Positions 17,765-26,326 of a DNA stretch of 64,000 bases are shown here, in pieces (position 1 is the first letter of the stretch; each line of letters begins with the position of its first letter). The stretch covers positions 62,001 to 126,000 of the forward strand of contig DASXZP010000034.1 of NCBI GenBank assembly GCA_036501825.1, in the 5' to 3' direction. The stretch is from JAFECT01 sp036501825. GTDB lineage: Bacteria; Pseudomonadota; Alphaproteobacteria; Caulobacterales; Caulobacteraceae. The translations under genes and the position numbers were made by a program. A model generated the notes under the pieces. It searched no databases. It had not been told where the DNA came from and worked only from the letters and a program-made list of their open reading frames with translations.

Positions 17765-17992
17765 TCAGCGCCGAAGGACCGGTCCCACCCGGATGCCCCC
17801 AAGCGATCCCGACCGGATCGGAGGCGGCGCGGGAAACCGCTGAACCAGACGGGCGCGGTTCCATAGCTCCATGGGGTGGCCGTCGCGGTGCTTTTCCACC
17901 GTCTGGATCGCGTCGTCATCGTCCTTGCAGTCAAGTTCGATGACGCGCCGTATCTGGTCGCCGCTCATAAAATAGAGCCGGTAGTAGGCCAT
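17765..17992 (-). CDS. Small conserved protein (75 aa)
   Basis: A short protein starting MAYYRLYFMSGDQIRRVIEL with a central DDDDAIQTVEKHRDGHPMELW and RARLVQRF. I recognise this pattern (YRLYF..., acidic DD-AI segment, MELW-RARLV) from many small uncharacterised proteins in Caulobacter and sphingomonads; no function is known. It has no signal or membrane segment. It lies alone between uvrD and ppa, on the same strand as both, with 149 bp upstream in which I see nothing definite. Confidence 0.7.
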   Translation of the reverse strand: MAYYRLYFMSGDQIRRVIELDCKDDDDAIQTVEKHRDGHPMELWNRARLVQRFPAPPPIRSGSLGGIRVGPVLRR

Positions 17993-18141
17993 GGCGATCT
18001 TCCAGCGATCGAGCCAAAAACGCCTATTCCGATGAACTCCGTTCGGTCAATCCCGGCCTCCGACATTGCGGAATGAATATTATCGGCTCGAGAGAACATA
18101 ACACGAACACGACCGTCCTTCAAGTCGACCGAAAGCCCAAG

Positions 18142-18672
18142 TTACTTCGCCGCCCTGGACGCGCGTTCGACCGCCTCGACGGCGACCGCTGGACCGGCGA
18201 CACCGATGATCTCGAGCGCCTTATCCTCCAACAGGGCTTTGTGTTTCCAGAAGTCGCCGAGATTGTCGATGAAGCCCTTCGGCAGGTCGTCGGCGGTCTG
18301 CACCTCGACGTACAGGTGCGACAGGGTCGAGACCCCCAGTAGGCGGTCGTTGCGCTCGCGTTTGCCGTGCTCGCGCTCTTCGACCTGCAGCACTCCGATG
18401 AGACGCACTTCGATCAGGGCTCCGGTCGGATTGGGTTCGTCGGCGATGATCATCACATCCAGCGGGTCGCCGTCGTCGCAGAGGGTCGAAGGGACGAAAC
18501 CGAAATCCAGCGGAAAGGACATGCCCTCCGGCAGCAGCTTGTGCGCCATGAACATGCGGGTCTTCGGATCGTAGTCGAACTTGGTCCGGCAACCCTTGGA
18601 GGTCTCCACCACCACCCGGCAGACACGGGTCTTTTCGTTCAGGGCGTGATCGAGCCTGGTCAGTTTGGGCAT
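18142..18672 (-). CDS. ppa: Inorganic pyrophosphatase (family I)
   Basis: Hydrolyses pyrophosphate to phosphate, pulling biosynthetic reactions forward; cytoplasmic. The 176-residue product has the family I active-site signature DDGDPLDVMI with its clustered aspartates, FPLDFGFVP before it, and IGVLQVEE with the downstream ERNDRLLGV segment. Length is typical. It starts at ATG 18672. The upstream 63-bp gap separates it from the RHH gene on the same strand. Confidence 0.95.
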   Translation of the reverse strand: MPKLTRLDHALNEKTRVCRVVVETSKGCRTKFDYDPKTRMFMAHKLLPEGMSFPLDFGFVPSTLCDDGDPLDVMIIADEPNPTGALIEVRLIGVLQVEEREHGKRERNDRLLGVSTLSHLYVEVQTADDLPKGFIDNLGDFWKHKALLEDKALEIIGVAGPAVAVEAVERASRAAK

Positions 18673-18735
18673 GGGACGGACCTCGCTTTAACGTCCGTAC
18701 ACGAACGAACCCGGCCGTCGCCGGTTCCGCGGGCT

Positions 18736-18954
18736 TCAGGCGCGCGAGCGTTGCACCCAGGCCAGGGCCGCCAGCCGGCAGGCCGACGCCAGGGGACGAT
18801 CGGCGCGGGCCTTGTCGAGGTCGGCGACCAGGGCGGCGAGGCTGCGGCGCTCGGCTTCGGCCATAGCTTCGAGCGCGGTCCAGAACTCGGGCTCCAGGGC
18901 CAGGGAGGTGGAATGGCCGGCCAGGGTCAGGGACCGTTTTCTCAGGTTGACCAT
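18736..18954 (-). CDS. Ribbon-helix-helix domain protein
   Basis: A 72-residue protein of the RHH_4 family: a short strand (LRKRSLTLAGHSTSLALE) then two helices (PEFWTALEAMAEAERRSLAALVADLD). Such proteins bind DNA as dimers, but this subgroup, common in alphaproteobacteria next to DUF4169 and sspB genes, has no defined target. ATG 18954 is chosen as the family start although the frame is open further upstream. Divergent from coq4 with 43 bp between starts, so it could act on that promoter. Confidence 0.85.
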   Translation of the reverse strand: MVNLRKRSLTLAGHSTSLALEPEFWTALEAMAEAERRSLAALVADLDKARADRPLASACRLAALAWVQRSRA

Positions 18955-18997
18955 AGGTGATCTTGCGCCCGTCCTGATCGGCGATAACCTATCGCCC

Positions 18998-19828
18998 ATG
19001 CTCGACGACCTTACGTCCCTGCCGGCCGACCGGCCAAGGCTCGCTGTCGTGACGCCCCAGGGCGCCCGCGCGCCCAGCGCCGATGACGCGGCCCGCGAGT
19101 ACAAGGGTCGCCGCATCCGGCCGCTCGACGCTTGGCGCGCCTATCGCAAGCTGATGCGGGACAAGGAAGACACCGTCCAGGTGTTCGAGATCATGAACGC
19201 GCTGAGCGGCATGGCCACGCCCAAGGGCTACATGAAGCTGACCCGGGTGGCCGGCGGCATCGCGTTTAAGCGCGAGGAACTGTCGGACAAGTTCCGCGAC
19301 CCGGCCTGGCTCGCCCAGTTCGCGCCGGGCACCGTGGGCGGCGCCTACCGCGAGTTCATGGCGCGCGAGAACCTGTCGGTGGATGCGCTGGCCCGCGACA
19401 ACCGCGCGATCTCGCCGTTCATCGAAGCGCCCCACGTCTACGCCTGGTACGGGCGGCGCGTGCGCGACATCCACGACGTCTGGCATGTGCTGACCGGCTA
19501 TGGCCGCGACGCCCTGGGCGAGACCTGTCTGGTGTCCTTCTCCTACGCCCAGACCGGCAATCTCGGCTTCGGCTTCATCGGCGCGGCGTCGGCGTTCCGC
19601 GTCGCCAAGGGGCTGCGTTCGATCCCGGCGCGCAAGGCGGCGTGGGAAGCCTGGCGCAACGGCCGCAAGGCGCGCTGGCTGCCGGCGGTCGACTACGAAA
19701 AGCTGTTCGCCGAACCGCTCGAAGCGGCGCGCCAACGGCTGGGGCTGGCGGACCCGAAGGTTTATCTCTCCGTGCCGGCGGAGGTGCGCGCGCGTCTGAG
19801 CTTCCAGGGCATGGCGCCGGCGGCCTGA
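18998..19828 (+). CDS. COQ4-family ubiquinone biosynthesis protein
   Basis: COQ4 homologue of 276 residues. The motif HDVWHVLTGYGRDALGE gives the HDxxH-x11-E metal site of the family. Eukaryotic COQ4 takes part in ring decarboxylation-hydroxylation and organises the ubiquinone complex; bacterial members are less studied, so the exact step is inferred. ATG 18998 is preferred over the longer open frame, which would run through the divergent RHH gene. RidA, an alpha/beta hydrolase and others follow at short spacing. Confidence 0.88.
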   Translation: MLDDLTSLPADRPRLAVVTPQGARAPSADDAAREYKGRRIRPLDAWRAYRKLMRDKEDTVQVFEIMNALSGMATPKGYMKLTRVAGGIAFKREELSDKFRDPAWLAQFAPGTVGGAYREFMARENLSVDALARDNRAISPFIEAPHVYAWYGRRVRDIHDVWHVLTGYGRDALGETCLVSFSYAQTGNLGFGFIGAASAFRVAKGLRSIPARKAAWEAWRNGRKARWLPAVDYEKLFAEPLEAARQRLGLADPKVYLSVPAEVRARLSFQGMAPAA

Positions 19829-19845
19829 CGTCGTAAGGTGCGCAG

Positions 19846-20196
19846 ATGAGCATTCAGCGCATCCAACCCGGCCCCCACTACAGCGAAGCGGTCATCCACA
19901 ACGACACCGTCTATCTCTCCGGCCAGATCGGCGAGGGCGACACCATCGCCGAGCAGACCCGCTCCGCCCTGGCCTATATCGAAGACCTGCTGGCCGAGGC
20001 CGGCAGCGACAAGTCGAAGCTCCTGTTCGTGACCATCTGGCTGGCCGACATCGCCGACTACGACGACATGAACGCGGTCTGGGACGCCTGGATCGGCGGC
20101 GAGAACGCACCGGCCCGCGCCACCGGCGAAAGCAAGCTGGCCTCGCCCGACTACAAGGTCGAGATTATCGTCACCGCGGCGCTGAGCGGAGATTGA
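19846..20196 (+). CDS. RidA family protein
   Basis: A 116-residue YjgF/YER057c/UK114-type protein; RidA members hydrolyse reactive enamine/imine intermediates from pyridoxal enzymes. Family features are NDTVYLSGQIGEGDTIAEQT near the start, and LLFVTIWLADIADYDDMNAVW. The usual arginine of canonical RidA (near residue 105) is not seen in its normal IEIEAIA-R context; the end reads KVEIIVTAALS, so substrate range may differ. It follows coq4 by 17 bp and precedes the hydrolase gene by five bases. Confidence 0.9.
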   Translation: MSIQRIQPGPHYSEAVIHNDTVYLSGQIGEGDTIAEQTRSALAYIEDLLAEAGSDKSKLLFVTIWLADIADYDDMNAVWDAWIGGENAPARATGESKLASPDYKVEIIVTAALSGD

Positions 20197-20201
20197 AACG
20201 G

Positions 20202-21101
20202 ATGCCCAAGGTTCGCGCCAACGGAATCGACATCGAGCACCAGTGGGTCGGCGCACCGGACGGGGCGCCGCTGGTTCTGATCAACGGGCTGGGCGAGCAG
20301 CTCATTCGCTGGTCGCCGGCCTTGCTGGCGCGGATGGGTGAGCGCGGCTATCGGGTGCTGATTTTCGACAATCGCGATGCGGGTCTGTCCACCCACTTCG
20401 ACGGCGTGAGCGTCGATCTCGCGGCGGTGACGGCGGCCTATGCGGCGGGCAAGCGCGCCGAGGTTCCCTATCTGCTGGACGACATGGCGGGCGATGCGTT
20501 CGGGCTGATCGCCGTGCTCGGGCTTGCACGCGTGCACGTGGTCGGCGTTTCCATGGGCGGGATGATCGCGCAACAGCTCGCGGCGATCGCGCCGGAGCGG
20601 GTCGCGTCGCTGACCTCGATCATGTCCACCACCGGCAATCCGGCCGTGCCGCCGCCGACGCCGGAAGCCGCCGCGGTCTTGTTTGGCCCGCGGCCCGATC
20701 CGCGCACGGACCGCGAGGCCTACGTCGAACACAGCCAGAAGATATGGCGCACAATCGCCGGCCCGGACTATCCGCCGGACGAGGCCGAGGTGCGCGCGCG
20801 GGTGTTGGCGTCCGCCGATCGCGCCTACGATCCGGCCGGCTTCACGCGCCAGATCGCAGCGGTCTACGCCTCGGGCGACCGCCGCGCGTCGCTGCACAAG
20901 ATCACGGCGCCCACGGTGGTGGTGCACGGCGAGAAGGACCCGCTGGTCAATGTCGAAGGCGGCCGCGACACGGCGGCCAATATCAAGGGCGCGGAGCTGC
21001 GCATCATCCCTGGCATGGGCCACGACCTGCCGCCGCCGCTCTGGGACCAGGTGCTCGACGCCATCGACCTTGCGGCGTCCCGGGGCCCGCTCGCGCGTTA
21101 A
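20202..21101 (+). CDS. Alpha/beta hydrolase
   Basis: Alpha/beta-fold hydrolase of 299 residues. The nucleophile serine is in GVSMGG, the acid probably in HGEKDPLVN, and the histidine in GMGHDLPPPLW; the oxyanion strand is LVLINGLGEQL. It resembles aclacinomycin-methylesterase/haloperoxidase-like hydrolases; substrate unknown. ATG 20202 has GGAG about 11 bases upstream; an in-frame TTG at 20193 overlaps the ridA stop but sits too close to that site. Likely one operon with coq4 and ridA. Confidence 0.87.
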   Translation: MPKVRANGIDIEHQWVGAPDGAPLVLINGLGEQLIRWSPALLARMGERGYRVLIFDNRDAGLSTHFDGVSVDLAAVTAAYAAGKRAEVPYLLDDMAGDAFGLIAVLGLARVHVVGVSMGGMIAQQLAAIAPERVASLTSIMSTTGNPAVPPPTPEAAAVLFGPRPDPRTDREAYVEHSQKIWRTIAGPDYPPDEAEVRARVLASADRAYDPAGFTRQIAAVYASGDRRASLHKITAPTVVVHGEKDPLVNVEGGRDTAANIKGAELRIIPGMGHDLPPPLWDQVLDAIDLAASRGPLAR

Positions 21102-21135
21102 GCGTGGGTTCAAGTGCTTTTGTTAGAGTGAGCCC

Positions 21136-21831
21136 ATGAGCCGCGACCTCGTCCAGAAAGCCCAACCCGGCCTTCCGGTCCCGCATTATCCCAACCTCTG
21201 GGAGCGGGCCGCGGACAAGTGGGTTCATATCTCGGCGCTGGCGGTCTTCGGTCTCGGCGCGGCGGTCCTGGTGTTCCTGGCGGCGACGCGCGGGCAGGCG
21301 GGGCTGATCGTGGCGTCCGCCGTCTATGGCGCGGCGCTGATCGCCATGCTGGCCTTTTCCACCGCCTATAATCTCAGCCGCGAGAGCGCGGCGCGGCCGT
21401 TCCTGCGCCGGCTGGACGAGGCGGGCATCTTCCTGATGATTGCCGGGTCCTACACGCCCTTCACCACCCAGCGCCTGCACGGCGGCTGGGCCTGGAGCAT
21501 GACGCTGCTGGTCTGGGCCATCGCGCTGGCCGGCATCGTCGGCAAGATCGCCGCGCCGCGGATCTCCGAGCGGGTGTGGACCGGGCTCTATGTCCTGTTC
21601 GGCTGGGTCGCGGTGATCGCCCTCGAGCCGCTGCGCCGCAGTCTGCCGGTGGCGGCGCTGTTGCTGCTGCTGGCCGGGGGCCTCGTCTATACCGCCGGCA
21701 GCGTGATGTTCCTGATCCGCCGCCTGCCGTTCCGCCGTGCGGCCTGGCACGGGATGGTCTGCGTCGGCGCCGGCCTGCATTTCAGCGCCGTGCTGGTCGG
21801 CGTGTTTTTCGGGTCGGCCGCAGCAGGCTGA
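21136..21831 (+). CDS. Hemolysin III family (PAQR-like) membrane protein
   Basis: A seven-helix membrane protein of 231 residues, HlyIII/TrhA family, related to eukaryotic PAQR receptors. Diagnostic segments are FSTAYNLS, RRLDEAGIFLMIAGSYTPFT in the third helix region, and AWHGMVCVGAGLHFSAVL near the end, which carry the conserved Ser/Asp/His metal residues. Members have been linked to membrane lipid homeostasis; the haemolysin name is historical. It follows the hydrolase by 34 bp. Confidence 0.9.
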   Translation: MSRDLVQKAQPGLPVPHYPNLWERAADKWVHISALAVFGLGAAVLVFLAATRGQAGLIVASAVYGAALIAMLAFSTAYNLSRESAARPFLRRLDEAGIFLMIAGSYTPFTTQRLHGGWAWSMTLLVWAIALAGIVGKIAAPRISERVWTGLYVLFGWVAVIALEPLRRSLPVAALLLLLAGGLVYTAGSVMFLIRRLPFRRAAWHGMVCVGAGLHFSAVLVGVFFGSAAAG

Positions 21832-21890
21832 AACCTGCCGCAACAAGATTCGAGACGATCCCCGGCCCAGGCTCTGCTATCGGGCGGCGC

Positions 21891-22844
21891 ATGTCCGAAC
21901 AAACCGAGTCGAAAACCGCGACGCCCGCCGCCCAAGGTGCGCCGACGCTGGGCCGCGACCTGTTCGCCATGGTCGCCTGCAGCCTGATCTGGGGCACGAC
22001 CTGGTTCGCGATCACCTTCCAGTTGGGCGGGCCGGACGGGCGCCTGGCGGTCGCGCCCCTGGTGTCGCTGGTCTACCGCTTCGGGTCCGCTGCGCTGGTC
22101 CTGTTCGTGTGGCTCTTGGCGACGCGCAAGCAAGTCCGGCTGAGCGCACGACAGCATGTGACCGTCGCGTTGCAGGGCGTCTTTGTCTTCACCGTCAACT
22201 ACGCCTGCGTCTATTTCGCGGAACAGCACATCGCGTCCGCCGCAGCGGCCGTGGGGTTTGCGGCGCTGTCGTTCGTGAACCTGGTGCTGTTTCGGGTCGT
22301 GTACGGACAAAGAGTTCCCCCCGCGGCGTGGCTCGCGGCGGTGGCGGGCGTGCTGGGCGTCGTGGTGATGTCCTGGGCGGAGCTGGAGCGCGCGCACCTC
22401 GACACCGGCGCGCTGATGGGCCTCGGGCTCCTGTTCATCGGCGTGCTCGGGTCGTCGATCGCCAATCTGTTCGCCTACCGCGCCACCGAGCAGGGTGTCG
22501 AGACGGCCACCAGCACGGCGTGGGCGATGCTGTACGGCACGGTGTTTCTGGCGCTCTGGGCGGTGGTCAGGGGCGACGCCTGGAGCTTCGATCCGCGGCC
22601 CGGCTACGTGCTCTCGCTGGCCTATCTGTCGCTGTTCGGATCGGTGTTCGGGTTTGTGCTCTACTTCGGCCTGGCGCGGCGGCGCGGCTACGGCTTCGCG
22701 TCGTATATTTCGGCGATCACCCCGCCGATCGCCATGGCCATCTCGGCCGTGTTCGAGCACGCGCGCTGGGGCATCGAGGCGGCATTCGGCGTGGCGCTGG
22801 TGGTGATCGGCCAGGTGCTGCTGATCCGCGCCAAGAAGGCGTGA
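21891..22844 (+). CDS. EamA/DMT-family transporter
   Basis: Ten-helix drug/metabolite transporter of 317 residues with two EamA halves: CSLIWGTTWFAITFQ begins the first and LMGLGLLFIGVLGSSIANL the second. Substrate cannot be told from sequence; relatives export amino acids or metabolites. ATG 21891 is taken because the open frame upstream overlaps the hemolysin III gene out of register. Its stop is followed by a large inverted repeat and a convergent small gene. Confidence 0.87.
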   Translation: MSEQTESKTATPAAQGAPTLGRDLFAMVACSLIWGTTWFAITFQLGGPDGRLAVAPLVSLVYRFGSAALVLFVWLLATRKQVRLSARQHVTVALQGVFVFTVNYACVYFAEQHIASAAAAVGFAALSFVNLVLFRVVYGQRVPPAAWLAAVAGVLGVVVMSWAELERAHLDTGALMGLGLLFIGVLGSSIANLFAYRATEQGVETATSTAWAMLYGTVFLALWAVVRGDAWSFDPRPGYVLSLAYLSLFGSVFGFVLYFGLARRRGYGFASYISAITPPIAMAISAVFEHARWGIEAAFGVALVVIGQVLLIRAKKA

Positions 22845-22898
22845 TCGGATCGCGTTGTTTACGGGAATCGTCGCGGCTTAGTTGGCGTCTTCAGGAGG

Positions 22899-23022
22899 AA
22901 CCACGAAGACCACAAAGACCACGAAGAAAAGAGGAAAGATAAAAAGCTTTCGAGCGCGAAGCGCTCACGCGTTCTAGATGCGCCTTCGGCGCGACTTCGT
23001 GGTCTTTGTGGCCTTCGTGGTT
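22899..23022. repeat. Convergent-junction inverted repeat, copy 1
   Basis: Arms 22899-22926 and 22995-23022 pair over 28 positions with one mismatch. The left arm is three 9-base words: ACCACGAAG, ACCACAAAG, ACCACGAAG. Inside are two mini-hairpins: GAGCGC-GAA-GCGCTC (22952-22966) and GCGCC-TTC-GGCGC (22980-22992). It lies between the stops of the EamA gene (22844) and the DUF4169 gene (23040). Both converging transcripts would end in the same long hairpin. Related to copies at 26326, 53561 and 56962. Confidence 0.93.
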
Positions 23023-23039
23023 GAATCCTACGACAGAAC

Positions 23040-23213
23040 CTACTCGCGCTCGTGGTCGTCGAGCTTGCGCTTGGCGACCTGACGTTCGGCTTCGGCCTTC
23101 TGTTTTTCAGCCTTGGTGCGACCAAAGCTGACGCGGTTGGTCTTCGCCTGGTCCGTGCGCTCCGCCTTGGCCTTCGCCTTGCGCGCCTTGTTCAGGTTGA
23201 CGACCTCAGCCAC
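23040..23213 (-). CDS. DUF4169 family small protein (57 aa)
   Basis: A very short, highly charged protein reading MAEVVNLNKARKAKAK and ending KRKLDDHERE; almost all of it is predicted as one basic helix. This is the DUF4169 pattern (VVNLN-(K/R)-ARK start), widespread in alphaproteobacteria with no known function. The start is GTG 23213. Its first eight bases overlap the end of the rhomboid gene (23206-23213), so it is likely translated by coupling. Its 3' end faces repeat copy 1. Confidence 0.85.
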   Translation of the reverse strand: MAEVVNLNKARKAKAKAERTDQAKTNRVSFGRTKAEKQKAEAERQVAKRKLDDHERE

Positions 23214-23901
23214 GGCGATCTCCCCACGGTCCGCCGACGGCGCTCTGCCGCGGCGTGCGAACCGCGAAGACGTTTATCAGGATCAGGCCCGCGAGAAAGC
23301 CGCCGAGATGGTCCTCCCACGCGATGGGCAGGATGTGAAAATGGGTCAGCGCCGCTGCGCCCACCACGTTCACGAGGATAAACGGCACGCTCATGGCCAG
23401 CGCCTTGCGCGACCATGGCGCATCGAGCGGACCCGGTGAAAACGGAATGCGCACCATCGCACCCCACAGGCCTGAAATCGCGCCTGAGGCGCCGACCGCG
23501 GGCAGGGCGCTGTCGGGCTGGATGGCGACAAAGGCGAGGCCGCCCGCAAGGCCGCACACCAGAAACAGCACCCAGAACTTCAGAAAGCCCATGACGCCGC
23601 GGCCCATGGCCAGAGCGACCGGCGTGGAGACGGAAAGGGCGACGGCGATGTTCATGCCGATGTGCAGCCAGCCGCCGTGCAGGAACATCGAGGTGAACAG
23701 GGTCCACCAGCGCCCCTGCTGCAGCGCCTGGCCCGACAGGGCGCCCCACTGGAACAGTTCGTTCTGTCGCGCGTCGCTCATCCCGTAGGCGAGCTGGCCC
23801 GCGAAACAGAGGGCGAGCACGATCGGCAGGCTGATGGCGGCCGGCGCCGCGGCGAAGGCGGCGCCGAAGAAGGGCTCTCTTGTGCTGTCGCGCGGGGTCA
23901 T
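23206..23901 (-). CDS. Rhomboid family intramembrane serine protease
   Basis: Inner-membrane serine protease of 231 residues with six to seven helices. The catalytic serine is S139 in GASGAISG and the histidine is H198 in WEDHLGGFLAG; HGGWLHIGMNI (75-85) supplies the conserved L1/oxyanion region. All active residues are present, so it should be active. Substrates of such rhomboids in alphaproteobacteria are unknown. It is translationally coupled to the DUF4169 gene downstream. Confidence 0.92.
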   Translation of the reverse strand: MTPRDSTREPFFGAAFAAAPAAISLPIVLALCFAGQLAYGMSDARQNELFQWGALSGQALQQGRWWTLFTSMFLHGGWLHIGMNIAVALSVSTPVALAMGRGVMGFLKFWVLFLVCGLAGGLAFVAIQPDSALPAVGASGAISGLWGAMVRIPFSPGPLDAPWSRKALAMSVPFILVNVVGAAALTHFHILPIAWEDHLGGFLAGLILINVFAVRTPRQSAVGGPWGDRRG

Positions 23902-24078
23902 CGAGCCGGCAGGGTTTTGGGGGCGGTGTACAGGGTCAGCATAGGCGTTTCCTGGAAAGCGCGCCGATCATGGCGAAGCTACGGCTCCTGTCCAGCTTGG
24001 GAACTTCCGGCAAAGGCGGGGGTTGAGACAGCAACCGCCGGGCGGCGGGTCAACCTCCCAGGGTGAAAGGACAATCCC

Positions 24079-24321
24079 ATGATCGAAACCTCGAGCATTC
24101 GCGAACACATGGAAGTCGTCGGCTCCGACGGCAAGCACGTCGGCAAGGTCGATCACGTGAAGGGCTCGGAAATCGAGCTGGCCAAGTTCGACTTCGGCGC
24201 CGGCCTCGCGCACCACCTGGTGCCGATCAGCTGGGTCGAGCGGGTCGCCGACGACAAGGTCTTCCTGACCATGACCAAGGATCAGGCCAAGGAGCAGTGG
24301 ATCAAAGAAGCCAAGCACTAG
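24079..24321 (+). CDS. DUF2171 / PRC-barrel-like small protein
   Basis: An 80-residue protein starting MIETSSIREHMEVVGSDGKH then VGKVDHVKGSEIEL and HHLVPISWVERV. This is the DUF2171 arrangement, a PRC-barrel-like fold often found in stress-related proteins. No partner gene is adjacent. AAAGGA at 24066 gives a good ribosome site for ATG 24079. A hairpin follows before fumC. Confidence 0.87.
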   Translation: MIETSSIREHMEVVGSDGKHVGKVDHVKGSEIELAKFDFGAGLAHHLVPISWVERVADDKVFLTMTKDQAKEQWIKEAKH

Positions 24322-24345
24322 AACCTGATCGCGACACCGAGACCG

Positions 24346-24374
24346 ACGCCGCCCGCCTCTCACGCGGGCGGCGT
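24346..24374. terminator. Hairpin terminator shared by DUF2171 and fumC genes
   Basis: A perfect 11-bp GC-rich stem (24346-24356 with 24364-24374), loop CTCTCAC-like, lies in the 63-bp gap between two converging genes. The T tract on either side is weak (TTGTCAT on +), so efficiency is uncertain. Confidence 0.7.
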
Positions 24375-24384
24375 TGTCATGTGA

Positions 24385-25776
24385 TCAGCCCGGGTGGATC
24401 ATCTTTTCCGGACGAACCAGGGTGTCGAATTCTTCCATGGTGACATAGCCGCCGCCGACGGCTTCTTCGCGCAGGGTGGTGCCGTTCTTGTGCGCGGTCT
24501 TGGCGATCTTGGCGGCGTTGTCGTAGCCGATCTTGGGCGCGAGCGCGGTGACCAGCATCAGCGAACGTTCCAGCGCGGCCTTGATGTTGTCCTCGCGCGC
24601 GGTGATGCCGACAACCATGTGGTCGGTGAAGCTGATCGCCGCGTCGCTCATCAGGCGCACCGACTGCAGGAAGTTGTAGGCCATCACAGGATTGTAGACG
24701 TTCAGTTCGAAGTGGCCCTGGGAGTCCGCAAAGGTCAGGGTCGCGTGGTTGCCGAAGATCTGGCAGCAGACCTGCGTCAGGGCTTCGGCCTGGGTCGGGT
24801 TCACCTTGCCCGGCATGATCGACGAGCCCGGCTCGTTCTCCGGCAGCGACAGTTCGCCGAGGCCCGAGCGCGGGCCCGAACCCAGGAAGCGGATGTCGTT
24901 GGCGATCTTGTAGAGCGCGGCCGCCGCCGCGTTGATCGCGCCGTGGCTGAACACCATGGCGTCATGCGAGGCCAGGGCTTCGAACTTGTTGGGCGCGGTG
25001 ACGAAGGGCAGGCCGGTGATCGCGGCCACGCGTTCGGCGACCTTTTCCGCGAAGCCGATCGGCGCGTTCAACCCGGTGCCGACGGCGGTGCCGCCCTGGG
25101 CGAGTTCGTAAAGACCCGGAAGCGTCGCTTCGAGATTCCTGATCGCGCGCGCGACCTGCGCGGCATAGCCGGAGAACTCCTGACCCAGGGTCAGCGGCGT
25201 TGCGTCCTGGGTGTGGGTGCGGCCGATCTTGATGATGTCCTTGAAAGCTTCCTGCTTGGCGACCAGCGCCGCGTGCAGGTGATGCAATGCCGGGATCAGT
25301 TCGCGCATGACGCCTTCGGCGCAGGCGATGTGCATGGCCGTGGGATAGGTGTCGTTCGACGACTGGCTCATGTTGACGTGGTCATTCGGATGCACCGGCT
25401 TCTTCGAGCCCATCTCGCCGCCGAGGGTTTCGATGGCGCGATTTCCGATCACCTCGTTGGCGTTCATGTTCGACTGGGTGCCCGAGCCCGTCTGCCACAC
25501 GACCAGCGGGAAATGGTCGTTCAGCTTGCCGTCGATCACCTCCTGGGCGGCCCTGATGATGGCTTCGGCGATCTTCGGGTCGATCTTGCCGAGCGCGAGG
25601 TTGGCCTCGGCGGCGGCGCGCTTGACCACGCCCAGGGCGCGCACGATCGGCGCCGGCTGCTTCTCCCAGCCGATCTTGAGGTTGCCGAGGCTGCGCTGCG
25701 CCTGAGCCCCCCAGTAGCGGTCCGCCGGGACCTCAATGGGGCCGAAGGTGTCGGTTTCGGTGCGGGTCGCGGCCAT
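24385..25776 (-). CDS. fumC: Class II fumarate hydratase
   Basis: TCA-cycle enzyme interconverting fumarate and malate; iron-free tetramer. The 463-residue protein begins TRTETDTFGPIEVPADRYWG, and has TGSGTQSNMNANEVI, HPNDHVNMSQSSND, GRTHTQDATPLTLGQEF and the superfamily signature GSSIMPGKVNP. ATG 25776 is the family start. An in-frame ATG at 25866 has a better ribosome site (AAGGAG four bases upstream) and would add 30 residues starting MLDWLAALFGRRR; which is used cannot be decided here. Confidence 0.95.
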   Translation of the reverse strand: MAATRTETDTFGPIEVPADRYWGAQAQRSLGNLKIGWEKQPAPIVRALGVVKRAAAEANLALGKIDPKIAEAIIRAAQEVIDGKLNDHFPLVVWQTGSGTQSNMNANEVIGNRAIETLGGEMGSKKPVHPNDHVNMSQSSNDTYPTAMHIACAEGVMRELIPALHHLHAALVAKQEAFKDIIKIGRTHTQDATPLTLGQEFSGYAAQVARAIRNLEATLPGLYELAQGGTAVGTGLNAPIGFAEKVAERVAAITGLPFVTAPNKFEALASHDAMVFSHGAINAAAAALYKIANDIRFLGSGPRSGLGELSLPENEPGSSIMPGKVNPTQAEALTQVCCQIFGNHATLTFADSQGHFELNVYNPVMAYNFLQSVRLMSDAAISFTDHMVVGITAREDNIKAALERSLMLVTALAPKIGYDNAAKIAKTAHKNGTTLREEAVGGGYVTMEEFDTLVRPEKMIHPG

Positions 25777-25939
25777 GGTCTCGCTCGGTCTGGAATCGGG
25801 GGTGGCGTCAGGCGCGGTATGCACCACGCGCCGCCTCCCGAACAAGGCGGCCAGCCAGTCGAGCATCGGGCTCCTTCGAACCGGCCGGCCCTGTCGTTCA
25901 CGACCCGCCGGCGCTAGCATCGGGCCATGGATAGACGCC

Positions 25940-26326
25940 ATGGATAGCCGTCCCGTGACGGCCGAGGCCGCCTGGACGGTGTCGGGCAAGGTGCGGGCGC
26001 GCGAGACCGCCGACGGCGGCGTCGAGGTGATGATCGACGGCCTGACCACCCAGGCGCGCTACTACAAGCCGCTGGTCTACGAGTTCTTCCGCAAGGAGTG
26101 GCGCGGCGCGCGCCCGGCCTGGGGCGACTTCTCCGTCGAGATCCGCATGGAGCACCAGGGCGACCCTCCCTGGATGGACCTCGACAACCTGGCCAAGGCC
26201 CTGCTCGACGCCCTGAAAGGCTGGGTCTTCCACGACGACGCCCAGGTGGCCCGGCTGCTGGTGGAACGGGTGCAAGGCGAGCGCGAACGGATAACGGTGC
26301 GGGTGACGCCGCGGGAAAAGTGTTGA
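25940..26326 (+). CDS. RusA family Holliday junction endonuclease
   Basis: A 128-residue RusA-like resolvase. The acidic metal-binding pattern is DLDNLAKALLDALKG followed by HDDAQVARLL. RusA proteins cut four-way junctions; many are phage-borne, but no phage gene lies near, and similar solitary chromosomal copies occur in alphaproteobacteria. ATG 25940 is used; the frame is open further upstream across the fumC N-terminus. The stop codon touches the left arm of repeat copy 2. Confidence 0.85.
   Translation: MDSRPVTAEAAWTVSGKVRARETADGGVEVMIDGLTTQARYYKPLVYEFFRKEWRGARPAWGDFSVEIRMEHQGDPPWMDLDNLAKALLDALKGWVFHDDAQVARLLVERVQGERERITVRVTPREKC

Noticed and set aside
17692..17934. Alternative minus-strand 80-codon frame overlapping the 75-residue gene
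   Set aside because: The frame at 17765-17992 gives a recognisable small-protein pattern (MAYYRLYF...), the alternative does not.
21136..21831. Toxin or haemolysin function for the HlyIII-family protein
   Set aside because: The family name is historical; members are conserved housekeeping membrane proteins and nothing around it suggests virulence.
24394..25917. Plus-strand frame of about 500 codons opposite fumC
   Set aside because: Antisense to an unmistakable fumarase; composition typical of a shadow frame.
25940..26326. Prophage remnant signalled by RusA
   Set aside because: No integrase, capsid, tail, repressor or attachment repeat lies nearby; neighbours are fumC and a lipoprotein peptidase.
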